Shown here: positions 36,264-48,452 of the stretch, piece by piece
Layout of the letters: every line of letters starts with the position of its first letter
Numbering within the stretch: position 1 is the first letter of the stretch
Assembly: GCA_029531795.1 (NCBI GenBank)
Contig: JAPEIS010000006.1
Location: 1 to 64,000, forward strand
DNA from: Sclerotinia nivalis
Taxonomy: Eukaryota > Ascomycota > Leotiomycetes > Helotiales > Sclerotiniaceae
Direction: 5' to 3'
DNA: 64,000 nt
Made by a program: the position numbers and the translations under genes
Notes under the pieces: generated by a model
Told to the model about the DNA's origin: nothing
The model's input: the letters and a program-made list of their open reading frames with translations, nothing else
Databases searched by the model: none

Positions 36264-36985
36264 CTATGCCAATTGGCCTCTGACAACACCCAAGGGGAAC
36301 AAGTTTGTATGAACATCAGTGAAGAACCCCGCTGGGTTAGCTTCAATCTGAGAAACCTTGAAACCTGTACCAGTATCCTTTCCATCAGCACCATTGAGAC
36401 CAGTCGTGAATGGACCAGTCATACACCCAACACTTATGTGACGGGAATCATCTCCAACTGGGTTTGGGAAAGCAAGACGAGGAGGACCGGATGCACCGCG
36501 GGCGGCTTCATGAACGTGAGTAGCCGTTTTGGCTGGGGATTTATAAGTTCCAGGAACATTTATGAGGGTGATATTCTAGTAGTATTGTTAGGAACTGGTC
36601 TGAAATTACGGCAAGTACTTACGTAGCAGATGGTATCTTCGTGAGAATTGATACCATAATTGAAATATCCGATAGCGTTGGAAGGACCCGGAACCGATAC
36701 GGTGCCATTTCTGACTTCAGATCCAAGAGCAACTACATTGTATGTACTGGTGAAGACAAAGGGGGATCCGCCTTTCTGAGCAGGCGGGGCGACGAGCATA
36801 TCCGCTGGTTTATCCGTGGTTTTTGGGTTGTTATTGGAAATCTGATCATCGTTCACAGGAGCCCCGTTGACCCCTTTGTAACTTCCGTAGGATGCATATG
36901 TTCCATATCCATCTACAGGAGAGGCGGTGACGGTAGATACGAATAGGATGGATGTTGCAGTTGCGGCGGCGAGTGTGAACTTCAT
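36264..36985 (-). CDS. Secreted CHRD-domain protein, two exons, intact
   Basis: Exon 1 is 36985-36623 and exon 2 is 36575-36264, joined across a 47-base intron with a GTAAGT donor and CTACTAG acceptor. The product is 224 residues. The start (MKFTLAAATAT) gives a clear signal peptide, with probable cleavage near residue 22 (TAS-PV). Residues 90-224 resemble a CHRD domain: FNYGINSHEDTICY, then NITLINVPGTY, TATHVHEAARGASGPP and a C-terminal FFTDVHTNLFPLGVVRGQLA. CHRD proteins are secreted or surface proteins of unclear function that in some bacteria and fungi sit next to superoxide dismutase-like domains. Its higher GC content and lack of RIP mutations contrast with the repeats on both sides. 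An ATG 61 codons upstream in the same frame is unlikely, because it would precede the signal peptide. Confidence 0.88.
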
Positions 36986-38098
36986 GTTGATTAGATTGAA
37001 ATTGCTTTTTTGAATGGTATTAAAGTGATAAGGTTGCAATTGTTTTGACAGTGATTTGAAGCTAAAAGCGATGATTGAAGTGTCTTTGTGATATTGATGA
37101 TGAAATTTAATTGGGACGAGACTTTCATCTCTTCTTATACATGTTCCCTTATTCCGACTTTCTCTCAAGAATAGTTCTCATCCACCAAACTTTTACGTAC
37201 CAAGGAGTAAAAGAGGCTGAGGATGGCGATATCAAGAACGGTTCTATCGCCAAGCACAAAACGAAGGCAGTTAAAGCGAATGTGTAGGGAACTTTTCCAT
37301 GTATCCAGGTCAAGTATCAATAAACAATGCTTCCACAACACGGAAATCCAAGGAACCTCAACATTTAGGGTTGACGATGGTATTTGGAAGTGTATTTACT
37401 ACGTATCTCTTGGCTTTTTTGTTTGGTTCAATCTGGGGTTATTATAAATGCCAAGTTCCCCGCACATCCCAGAAATTGGAAGGAAATATGAGGATGTTCG
37501 GAGACTAGATGAAGAAATCTGGGTGGCAGTGTCCAAAAAAGGTTAAACTGGCACGCTATTTAAATGACTACAGGTAAAGCCATATCGTCATCACGCCAAG
37601 CTTCGATGATCCGCCAACATTTTAACCTCAGATAGCTTGCCAGTACTACAGGTAAAGCTTAATCAATTCATCTAAGCGCCAATATGACCTTATTTGCAGC
37701 GCCTTTGTCCTCCTTGATGTGCCGTGCGTTGTTGAGAGCTAGAATTCATCGTCTTGGTTCATTGTATTAAAGCGAGAAAAGTTGTTTGAAAGTAGAAATA
37801 TCTTCGACGAAGTGCTATTTGTTTCATGTATGGGCGAAGGTACCGAAATTTGTATCGGAACCTTAGTAGTACACGTAGAAATGTCAGGAGCCAAGATTAA
37901 GACGATGATATGAGCAATAGCTTGAGATCATTATACCTTTGAAGGGAATTTCAAGCCGACCTGTTCTTAACAGGCCATCCACAATTGTGGCTTCTCCGGA
38001 AATCCTTCATTCCGGTATACTCGAAGACCTTGGCGTCTTATTTGTCGTTCTTCAATTGATCCCGATGAATAAGCTGCAACGCACTCCTCTTATACCCA
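36986..38098. other. Gene-poor unique DNA
   Basis: Moderate-GC unique sequence. A 69-codon plus frame at 37299-37508 contains one hydrophobic helix (VFGSVFTTYLLAFLFGSIWGYY) and could be part of a small membrane protein gene, but no start context or splice partner convinces me. ACTACAGGTAAAGC occurs twice near 37568 and 37653. No other features were found. Confidence 0.4.
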
Positions 38099-38423
38099 CT
38101 AATTCCCTCTCTTGCTTAACTTGACCTCATCTCCCAACGTATCTATGCTGGCGAGGGAGCCATTATTCCGCCCTAACGTATTATGCCTCGCGATCAATGT
38201 TTCATTCATGTCATTATCACCTATTTTCCAACCTCTTCGCTTTGTAGGTAGAGGAAAGAAGCGTCTTGCATTGGCGCATGGAATATCAAGTGGGGCTCGA
38301 ACATCTTGTCTGAACTGGCACTCCTTCGCTTCTTTCTCTCCGACATCTTTAGATTGCCGGTGTGAAAAGAGTTGATACTTGTTGATTGGCTCGGGACAGA
38401 TGATAATTCGGGTGGTGCTGCAA

Positions 38424-38462
<39 letters not shown>

Positions 38463-39578
38463 TAACGTCCACACTGAGTCTAAGACTATCTAGGACGGCT
38501 AGGGGCTCTATAAGCTCCTAGTTGATACTATAGAGAGTTGTATGCTAGCTAGTATACAGTTTGTATAATTTGGGTTTCTTTTCAATCTTTGAAATGTTGA
38601 TTGAGGGCAAGTGAAAACTAATACTAAAGAACAAAGCCCGATATCTTCATCCTTTAAAACCTTTCCTTCTTCGCTTTTTTCCTACCCCTTACTAATTAAA
38701 GCATCCCATTGATATAATTTTCTTCTTCAACCCAATCTGCTATTCCGATATCCATTTCCCACAAAGGTCAAAAATCATTTTCGTCAAGATTACCTTCAGT
38801 ATAACAAAAGGGTTCTTATACTAGTGAAAAGTAATTGGGAGGTATTACTCTTTTCAATTCGAACTCATTCATTAGTTTCTTTGTATGCTTTCCTAGGTGT
38901 AATGATCTCCAGCTTTGTTTGAATGTAAATAATCGAAACTGCTGAATGGAATATCGGTCGTTTGAATGTAATGATAATAGGACGTAGCTCTAACCCTACC
39001 CACACATACACAAAAAATATTTTCGTAAAATCGAGAAAAAGGCATAATATCATATCGATACCCAAAACATAGCATTAATTGATAGATAATGGTATTCTCT
39101 GTTTCGTAATAATCGTAATGTTAAAATGAATATGTTTTCGATAGTCGATTATCGAAAAAAGGTATAAAATGCGAATAAAACAGTAGCAAATTCCATATCG
39201 AAAAGATCCTTCTGGAATAAAAGGGACTTACTAGACATATCATACCTCGTATTGAGGTAATAGTCGATGGCAGATGTTGAATCTAACCAGGGTTTCTATA
39301 ACCATCGTTTGTATTTTGGGTTGATATTCGTTCATCCTTTCAAAGATATTGATGTTATAAAATCGTAATAACCCTTCCATCATAAATATCGTAATCAGAA
39401 AACCCTTTCTCTCTCTTCCAATGTATCCGATTCCATCAAATGATTCAATCTTAGCTCTGCAGACTCTCAATAGAGAGCTGGAGGTTTGTAGAGGGCACCA
39501 CGTACAGGTGTTGAGTCTTCGCCCTCCGGTGGTGCTGCAAAGACAGCCGGTATAACGCTGTGTTTTTATGAGACACAT
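38099..39578 (-). pseudogene. Small host reading frame (120 codons) split by a retroposon insertion
   Basis: The frame starts MCLIKTQRYTGCLCSTT (39578-39528). After skipping the inserted element it continues without a break as RIICPEPINKYQLF... from 38410 to a TAG at 38099-38101. The uninterrupted product would be 120 residues. Its N-terminus, with clustered Cys (MC..., YTGCLC, IICP), resembles a class of short fungal hypothetical proteins that begin MC and carry a Y-x-x-C-x-C motif. I know of no function. With the insertion, the start codon instead reads into the element and gives a 112-codon chimera (39578-39240). No intron is needed. No RIP-type damage is seen. Confidence 0.65.
38425..39527 (-). 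mobile_element. Young copy of the unnamed retroposon, 1,103 bases, 14-base target duplication
   Basis: The insertion is flanked by perfect 14-base repeats GGTGGTGCTGCAAA (38411-38424 and 39528-39541). At the left it ends in nine TTGA units, which is (TCAA)n on the element's own strand, a tail style found in some non-LTR retrotransposons. Its other end begins GGAGGGCGAAG. The old copy at 18891-19770 shares the same 5' terminus and 3' tail region. No reverse transcriptase or endonuclease motif is visible, so it would depend on another element. A variable-length duplication plus a short-repeat tail argues for target-primed reverse transcription rather than a DNA transposon. Confidence 0.75.
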
Positions 39579-41399
39579 CTTATTGTGTTGAACAGTTTTG
39601 AATGTAGGAAGGTTTGTGAGTTAGTTGTATTGAGCAAGGGCGAGAAAAGATATCATTGCAGTGATTATACAATAATAAAAGGTAAGATCTTATCTCAAGG
39701 TCTGAATGCGGAGGTAGATCTCGAGGATCTGCAGAAAAGGCAAGATTGTTGCAGACTGAGGTATATGTAGTTCTCTATCATGGGAACATGGAGCGATTGT
39801 TGTGCCGTTCACCGTGAGAGGATAATATATAATTAGTAAAGGCTGGAATGAAATTGTGATACTATTGGGCTACTGGCCTGCTGGTGACGGCGAATTCTAA
39901 AGAAGCATGCTGTCGCGATGAAGATAATGAAATGAATTTCATTGTATATGTTGGATTATTATAATACATTCGAAAGCGGTTTAGCTTCAGTCGGAAAAGG
40001 GGCCTTTTACGCCATCAATCATCTTTCAGCATTACTACTTAGGTAGGTATCTTCATGACAACTATCAAGTATTCATTGTCCTTCGCTTTCATCATAATGA
40101 ATCCCATATTCTTTTTTCCAGTTTAGCTGATCTTTAAGATACGAAGTATTGCGATCCAATACGTGAAATTGGCCGACTTTCAATATATTGTTTGTGCTTT
40201 TAATTTTTGCTCCTTTTTAATTACTGCTTAGTAGTTTTAAGACTTACGTCATCATAGCAGGCTGTCAAAATGATATCAAACTTGTAGGAAATGAAGGTAA
40301 ATATGAGTAGTTTTTACTTTCTTCTAACCAACGAGTTCCGTGTGATGAAATGTTACTGTACTCAGATTTGAGAAATTTTGGAGAATTCAAAGATGGGAAC
40401 CTTCCGTATCCATCCAGAAAACTTCTTTTACAGTTCCTGTTGCGTGACTTCTTCAACTGCCCACGAAATGTTTTCTACATCCATCAATGACACTGCTTCA
40501 TTAGTTCCTCTAGCATTCAAGAATAAATTACCACATTTGGTCCTTCCAAAAGACATTTTAGAATCTATCAATGATCGTGCAATCGATTTATTCTTTCCAC
40601 TTACGCATTTCGTGATTAAGCCTGCGCAAGAATATCATGAATATATATATTTCTATTTATCTATCGCAAAAACCCCAAGATCAAACATAACCTCTACACA
40701 ACCAGTACTACCTTGATTTCTGGTTTCTATTCAATACCTTCTGGGTACTCACCTATCAAAGTCTGAAAACACAGATGGACGGTGGTAGGCATATATTTGA
40801 TGCGACATCAATGATAAAATTATAAGAATTCTGTCAAATGGAAACTTGCCATGGACTGCCAATTGTCCTTTCAGATGATTTTAATTCTTCAAAGAGTTGT
40901 GTCTAATGTTCATTTTCGCTTCCTGAAGATTTGATTAAATTACAAATATAAAATGCAAGCTTTCTAGATTGCAGATGCCCAGATTGGAAATTGAAAAGAA
41001 TCATTGTGTGGTTGGCTGGATTTCGTACTAACATAGAGGACGATATCCACCTTCATCATGATCGCTGTTCCACGATTGACGCGGCTGTAAACTTAAACAT
41101 TGAGTTTTCCGTCGCTCGCAAGAGAGGTGCAATACGCAATACGATGTTAGGCTCAATATGGCAAGTACGGTTGTGGGTCTATTAGTCAGGAATCGTAGCT
41201 CCAAGAGAACCCCTCTTCACACCTACAAGAACAATTCTTTCAATGACTCGATTCACACTACACTTAAATTCAATGCTGCGCTACATATATCATGTATACC
41301 CAGACCTCTGGGCGACTCAAATCTGTCTTTGAACATTTATCCAGAACGAGATTGGTAAACAATTCAAAAAAGGCCGATACCTCTGCCTCCTTAGCAAGA
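39579..41399. other. Unique DNA with weak coding potential
   Basis: Moderate-GC sequence without repeats. The best candidate is a plus frame at 40378-40716 (112 codons, NFFYSSCCVTSSTAHEMFST..., with a central LPHLVLPKDILESINDRAIDLFF). It has fairly gene-like codon use but no recognisable family, and no clear start or splice signals. I do not call it a gene. Other frames here (39585-39770, 40991-41185) look like chance. Confidence 0.35.
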
Positions 41400-41593
41400 T
41401 AGTCTGTTGTCCTTGGTTCATTCCTTTAACAATTGATCGGCGACACTTATGCATCTATACCTCCTAACCGATATCCCTATATCGTGCACAACCCCACAGT
41501 CTGTTGTCCTTGGTTCATTCCTTTAACAATTGATCGGCAACACTTATGCATCTATACCTCCTAACCGATATCCCTATATCGTTCACGACCCCA
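41400..41593. repeat. 97-base tandem duplication carrying a transposon end
   Basis: Two nearly identical 97-base units (about 41400-41496 and 41497-41593) each contain host-like sequence (GTCTGTTGTCCTTGGTTC...) followed by TA and the first 30 or so bases of the pogo-like inverted repeat. The unit therefore duplicates the junction between flank and transposon end. The first transposon end is truncated, and the second continues into the element. Confidence 0.85.
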
Positions 41594-41604
41594 CATCTTG
41601 CACG
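41564..41604 (+). repeat. Pogo-like transposon left terminal inverted repeat
   Basis: 41 bases, pairing with 50579-50619 with only two mismatches that I see. It is preceded by TA. The same end sequence occurs at 36066-36106 in the truncated copy. Confidence 0.88.
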
Positions 41605-41673
41605 TACTTTTAATTTTATAAAATATCAATCATTATAAACAGATATAGCGACGATATACCTCCAAAGGTCTAT

Positions 41674-42750
41674 ATGGAATTCGCATTAGTTCAAATTAAA
41701 GGTATAGAATACTCTAAATATACTCAAATAACTAATTTCTTCAAAATCAATCGTTCGATGCTTTTTCGATACTATAGAAGCAAAACTATTTTCTATAGTA
41801 TTGTATATACTGAAACTTATCAATCTCTTTCAAAAAAACAAAAGGAAACTTTAATCGATCAGATCAACAAATTGATATAAAGATCTATACTTTCTATAAA
41901 CTATATAATTAAAAATCTTGCAAAAAATATTATAAACTACTTTCTAGAGAAAAATTGGATAGCAAATTTTGTAAAAAGATATAAAATATATTTTTAAAGT
42001 TGATATTTTTGATATATTCATAATTTGTATATGAAAGTTGATAATATTGTTATATTTAAACATTTTTATAATCTGATTTAAATTATTTTATATTATTGTT
42101 GAATTTTATTATTTAAAAGAATTATACTAATATTTTTCTTTTTTCTATTTAGTTGATAAAAGTGATTACAAAATATAATACATCATTGAAGAATATATAC
42201 AATTGAAACGAAAAAGGCTTTTTAATTGATTTGAGAAGAATTATAAAAAGGATAATAAGTATTAGTATATATAATTATAATAGAATTATGAAAGCTAAAC
42301 AAAATGAATTAAGAGAGTTTATTATCTTCTTAGTATATATATATATATTGATAGAATGATTATTTCTTTTATTTTAATTTATAAAGGGGAATCTGAAGAT
42401 CTATAGAATATATAGATTGATAAGATAGAAATGAAGGATTAGATTTATTTCGGAGTTTCAAGTAATGGATGGTTATTAAATATATTTGACTTTATTTGAT
42501 TTATTAAGGTTTTTCAATATTATATTTGTTCAAAAGTAAAGAAAGGATATTGTCTATTGATTGTAGATAATTATTTTAGTTATATAAATATAGAATTTAT
42601 ATCGAAATATGATGAATTGAAGATTATTTTATTAATTTTTCTTTTTCATTTTATATATCGGTTATAATCTTTTGATATAGATTATTTCCTTTCTTTTTCG
42701 ATGAATTATAATATAAAATTTAATAATCTAATATACAAAAATGAGGGTAT
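41674..42750 (+). pseudogene. Pogo-like transposase, N-terminal and catalytic part
   Basis: A clean 68-codon piece (41674-41880) reads YTQITNFFKINRSMLFRYYR followed by LSKKQKETLIDQINKL. That is the layout of the helix-turn-helix DNA-binding region of pogo-type transposases. After many stops the frame again reads SSNGWLLNIF (near 42.46 kb) and CLLIVDNYFSYINIEFI (near 42.55 kb), matching the xDNGW and LLLDGHxSH-type motifs around the second catalytic Asp. The protein would have continued past the Gypsy-3 insertion to 50.45 kb. Confidence 0.72.
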
Positions 42751-45700
42751 TATTGGAATGTCGAAATGTAATTTTTGAATAATATTTAAAATAGTTTGGA
42801 TTTAATTTGTTATTATTTATAATATTCTGAAATCTTTCGAAAAAGTAGATATTTATTTCATAAATAAGAATATTTGTCACGGGTTCGTAACCCGTTCCTA
42901 ACTAGTCTGTATAGCTACCTAAGGCATCTATCTTTTATATAGTCGGTGCTTTTTCTAGTACCTTTTTCCTTCTTTGTAGAATATTATTATATTTTAAAGC
43001 ATTCTATTATTATTATGATAGTATATTCTACTCTTTATAAAGACTTTGCTGTTGAACAAGAAAGACAGTTTAGTTTTGCCAAATAATCAATTTTACGAAA
43101 TACTTGGAAATTTTGATTATCAATATATCGATAAACAATAAACAATGCTTTAATTCGATTCTAATTCAAATCCAAATCTAGACCCAGATTCAGATCCAGA
43201 CTCAGATTCAGATCCAGATCTCGATTTAATTAGTACTATATTGTTATATATTCGAAATCAAAGACCCTACAATTATATTCTAGTTTTTAAGATTGTCTTA
43301 AATAATTTATCATTATATTGGATACCATTCAATCAACTTTATCAGAATCATCGATATCCCTAGTCCGATCAAAAACAATATCCGAATTTTAAAAGTATAT
43401 TAAGTTTATTTTTTTTAATTATCAATAGTTTGTATATGAGCTCTCCAGTATTGGAGATAGAGATCTTAAAGATTCAATCTTTGTTTCTGATATATTTATT
43501 AATATACAAAACCCTGAAGCTGTTGTATATATACAATATTTGTTCAGTTTTATAGAACGAACGCTAATTTAAACAAAACAATATCGATAAGAAATATATA
43601 TATTACAAAGAGATTTGCAATTAAATAATACAGCTAATGTGAGATTAATGATTTAGAACTCTACTTTTCAGGAATAACTTGATCAATCATTTATCGATAC
43701 AAACTTTATTGTATCAATCTATCGATTACAACAAACTACGAAGAATTTTAAATCATTCAAAAATGAAAAAATAGATTTTTTGATTTGATAAAGCAAATAC
43801 GAAGATTGGAAAATAGATTTATATATTTGTTGAAAAAGCGATTCTACAATTTTCGATATAGAATAAAAGAAATTGTTATATATAATTTCGTTTTTGAAAG
43901 GAATAGTTCGATAAGAAAGATGAAAGGATATTGAAGGAATTATAGATGATATATCGGAATTTACTATTATAGATACATTTTTGAAGAAATTCGATGGTCT
44001 TTATATTTCAATTGATGCTGAATATAAGACAGCAATCAAATTTGACAAATTCAAAATAAGCGAAAAAACCCTATTTCCTTTTTTTAATTTACAATTGGAA
44101 TATTTAGGTGTATTTAGTGGAAAGACTCCCCGAGAAATGGTTTTTACAATGAAACAAAAAATCATTGATGAATTGAAGGTATTGGTAAAAGGCGATTCAA
44201 ATCTTTACGAACTTACTGATATTGAAGAATAGAGAAAGAAATTTCAAGTATAAAGTTAAAACTGTTGGGATAATGAGTATTACAATATGAACTCTTCGAG
44301 ATTTAGTTCAATTTATATTCAACGATAAGTATTATTAGTATTTTATATCCAAAGCGATCTTATGGATTTTGATATAATCAGAACTCTAAAACAAATACAA
44401 AGAGAGTACGAATATCTTTATGATCTATATCATTTTTGTAAATAATCTAGGTATCGAATTGTAGATTGTGAAACAAAGAAACAAATTGATACTATAAGAA
44501 ATGTAAACGAATACAAAAGTATTTTCTATAGAAGTAGTTATTTGAAAAATAATCATTAATTATATCAAAATCAACAATACTATTCGAACAGTTCAATCAA
44601 TCGAGGTGGCTATCAACGAGGAGGATATCAAGTATAGTTTCAAGTTCAATAATATTGCTTTTTTAATCTAATTAATTATAAAAATTTCCAACGAAGTAAT
44701 TATTAAGATTATAATAATCATCAACAATAATACCTTAATATATTTATTGGATTTATTGAAAAAGAAATATTAGTATTATTAGAAAGTATATCAAATATAT
44801 CTTTTTGCAATATAGTATTACCGCTATCTATATCTATTCAAAAGTATTTAGGAAAAGTTTAACTTTTGTAATAAATCGTTCGCAAAAGTTATTAAGGGAT
44901 ATAGAATGAATACAACAAATAATAATTAATAAAGAATTTTTATAATTCAATTCTATAAATAGTAAATCTTTATTTGTTCAAATTATTATGTTCTTAATGT
45001 ATTCCTTTTCTTTCAATGTGATCAGTTTGATTGATAACGGATATTCAGGAAAAACATTCACTGATTGTTCTTTCGTTGATCGAAACAATATCCCAATTCG
45101 ATTTTTATTATATCGTCGCGAACTTTGTTTAACAAATGGAAATACTGTAGATATCATTATTGATTATTTTGTAATGGATATAACGATAGAACAATATAAA
45201 AAAATATAGTTATTCTTTATTATAAAAATTTTCAAAGAAACTTTAGTTATTTTCGGATTATTATAGTTATAATGTTATAATCCATATATAAACTAATGGG
45301 ATATGATTCTTTTTTTCAATTTTCAATATTATATAATATATTGTTATCTTTATAATATATTCGATTCAATATAAGTATTAATAATTCCTTTATTAATGTA
45401 TATAGATCAAATATACAAAAGTAGTATATCTACAAAATCATCTATCGATAAAATCTTTGATGTATTATTTCCAGTTAAAACTTTCTTTTTTAATGCAAAA
45501 AAGAATCCTTTCCGATATTTATTATTATTTATCGAAGATAAAAATAAAGACAACAAAATATATACTCAAAATTTTAAGACAATCTTAAAAAAGCTATCGA
45601 AATAAAATTATAATGAATCAATTTCTATAGACGAAGATTATAAATCGATAGAAGACTCTAGAATCGATTTGCAAATTGATAAGATCTTGATATTCGATGT

Positions 45701-46793
45701 AAATCATTATTATATAAAAGTTTGCAATAAGAAAGTATTATTTTAAATATAAATGATATCAAATCGATGTTTTATTTAGTATAAGTTTATACAAAAGATT
45801 GCTAGACAATATCAACCAAAGTTAATATCAAAGAATGAATCTTTACTATTGTTATCAATTCTAATCCCAAAAGAGCAGATCGAGGTTATTTTCAATATAA
45901 GATTAGATTTAGATAATATCTATTAATTATAAGTTACCAGTTTTATATCGTTTTGTTAATAGGATAAAGTGAAGGTTATATGCTTTATATAGAAGGAATT
46001 AAATCGAGCAAAAGAGATTATCCGATAAGAATACTTATATAAAGCAATAATAGTTTTAGTTTTTCAGGAATAAGATTTCAAGGATATATTATATAGAAAA
46101 GATAATATCGTCGATATATTAATCAAAATATCTCCAAAGTTTTACGATTTTGTTTATTATTGTTATCAATCAGAATATCTTCGGAAAATAATAAAGATGG
46201 ATATCGAGAAATTCCTTAATAACAAATTATTATTCAACAATAATAAGATTAGGGAAAAATTCCTTTTGTAATTTCAAGATAAGCTATTTGCTTTTCTATC
46301 TCGTTATATAGATATATTTCTTTTATATTGGATATAGGATTACAAGATAGAATTAATGCTTGGAAAAGAATCTTTATATTTCAAAAATCGTTTTTTGTTT
46401 CTTTTCGAATTAAAGGTAATTCGAAAATAGATCGACGATAACCTTACCAAAGATTTCATTTGAGAATCAAGATCACGAAATACAATTCTATTATTCTTAG
46501 TAACCAAATCTGGTGGAGGGGTTTATATTTATTAGAATTATTGTAATTTGAATAATGTTATTATTAAGAATTGATACTTTTTATTAATTGTTCGAGAAAC
46601 TCTGGATACTTTTTGCAATACAAAAATCTATACCAAATTAAATATTATTATTATTTTCAATAAACTTTGTATTATAGAGGGTAACAAATAGAAAACTGTT
46701 TTCATTATTCGATTTGGATTATTCGAATTACTAATTATACTTTTTGGTTTTTGTAATGTATTAATATCATTTCAATACTATATTAATTATATT

Positions 46794-47042
46794 TTGTTTA
46801 ACGAATTAAATAAATACTGTATTGTATACCTCGATAACGTTTTTATATATTCCGAAGATAAGAATCAATATCGAGAATATATTTGCAATATAATCCAGAA
46901 ATTGCAAGATGCTGGCTTACAAATCGATATTAATAAATACAAATTCGAAACAATTTCTACGAAATACTTAGGTTTTATAATTACAATCGAAAATATAAAA
47001 ATAGATCAAAATAAAGTATCAATTATTATCTTTTGGATATAA
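46794..47042 (+). pseudogene. Gypsy-3 reverse transcriptase fragment with altered catalytic box
   Basis: An 82-codon clean frame reads YCIVYLDNVFIYSEDKNQYREYI..., then a KYLGFIITIENIKIDQNK segment, the palm and thumb of a Gypsy RT. The catalytic YxDD box is YLDN, so the second Asp is Asn. A GAT-to-AAT change is a transition, consistent with RIP. Such an enzyme should be inactive. Confidence 0.8.
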
Positions 47043-48239
47043 TCAATATCTATTAAAGATTTACAATGATTCTTCGACTTCACGAATTTTTATTATCGAT
47101 TTATAAAAGACTTTTCAAAGATTTATCGTTTTTTAAATAATCTTTTACGGAAAGGAATAGATTAACAATAAAAGAACGATTATATAATAATATTCGAAAA
47201 TCTAAAGAAAGTATTTACAATAGTTTTGGTATTTGTTTATTTTAATTATAATAGGAAAACTGTATTAGAAACAAATGTTTCAGATTGGGTTTTGGGAAGG
47301 GTATTTTTTCAATATAATAATAATAATATTTTATAATCAATAGTATATTTTTCTTCGAAATATTTGGTTGTTGAATATAATTATAAAATTTATAATAAAG
47401 AGTTATTAGTTATTATTAAATCAATGGAGGAATGATAATCGGAATTACAAAGATCTCAATAGGAATTCGAAATCTTGATTGATTATAAGAATCTGGAATA
47501 CTTTACAATGACAAAAGTATTAAATCAATATCAAATACGATAATTAGAATTCCTATCTTAATATAATTTCCGAATTGTTTATCGATCAGAAACCAAAGCA
47601 ATTCGGTTAGATGTTTTGAGCTGCCGATAGGAGGATCGATTTGATAATTCTAATTCCAACAACGAATACTTAAAAAACTGAAAGCGTATTGTTTTATCTA
47701 TTGATAAATTCGATATAGATTTATACAAAGAACTTACAGGCGATTTTTTATTAGTTGTAATAGATTGGATAATATTATTTGAAGATAAATCTATCGACGA
47801 ATTCATTGATATAGTATATAATAGATCAGATATGGCTAAACAATTAATATTAGTAATTGAAGACCTTTTTACAATTAAATGACTAAAAGAATTCAGGAAA
47901 ACTTTACGAATAGTTATATAGAATTGTTGTATTTATAATAATAAAATTTATTATTATAAAAAATTATAGATTCTGTTTGATAATGAACTAAAGATACAAA
48001 TTTTATATAAAATATATTTGTTGGATTTTGCTGATCATTTTGGTTGTATAAAGATTATTGATTTGGTTTTTAGAAGTTATTGATGATTATAGATATATTA
48101 AGAAATAGATGTCTATATTCAAGTTTGTGAACTTTGTATTCGAACAAAATCTCTAAAGTTATTCTTTTCAGGATTCCTGAAACTATTATTTATTTTTTTC
48201 CAATTATGGTTAGATATTTCAATTGATTATATTATATTT

Positions 48240-48452
48240 TTGTTAGATTGTAAATATTACGATTCAATATATAAATATATATTAATGATTGTTTATAGAT
48301 TGATAAAAATGAGATACTTTATAAATACAAGATTTCTGATAATAGAAGAATTAGTTAATGTTTTTATTAGTTGTGTTTATATATTATATAATCTTTTGGA
48401 AAATGTTATTTCAGATCGAGGAATGCAATTTGTATCGAGATTCTGGATATAG
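48240..48452 (+). pseudogene. Gypsy-3 integrase core fragment
   Basis: A 70-codon clean frame contains IVYRLIKMRYFI, ELVNVFISCVYILYNLLENVISDRGMQFVSRFW, which corresponds to the first-Asp strand through the second catalytic Asp (SDRGxQF) of the integrase core. Flanking integrase text carries stops. Confidence 0.78.

Noticed and set aside
36240..36946. Plus-strand frames of 128 and 101 codons opposite the CHRD gene
   Set aside because: They are antisense shadows. The minus strand has a signal peptide, domain motifs and consensus splice sites.
38425..38463. (TTGA)n run considered as a simple microsatellite
   Set aside because: It sits exactly at the end of a segment flanked by 14-base duplications, and a decayed equivalent ends the older copy, so it is better explained as a retroposon tail.
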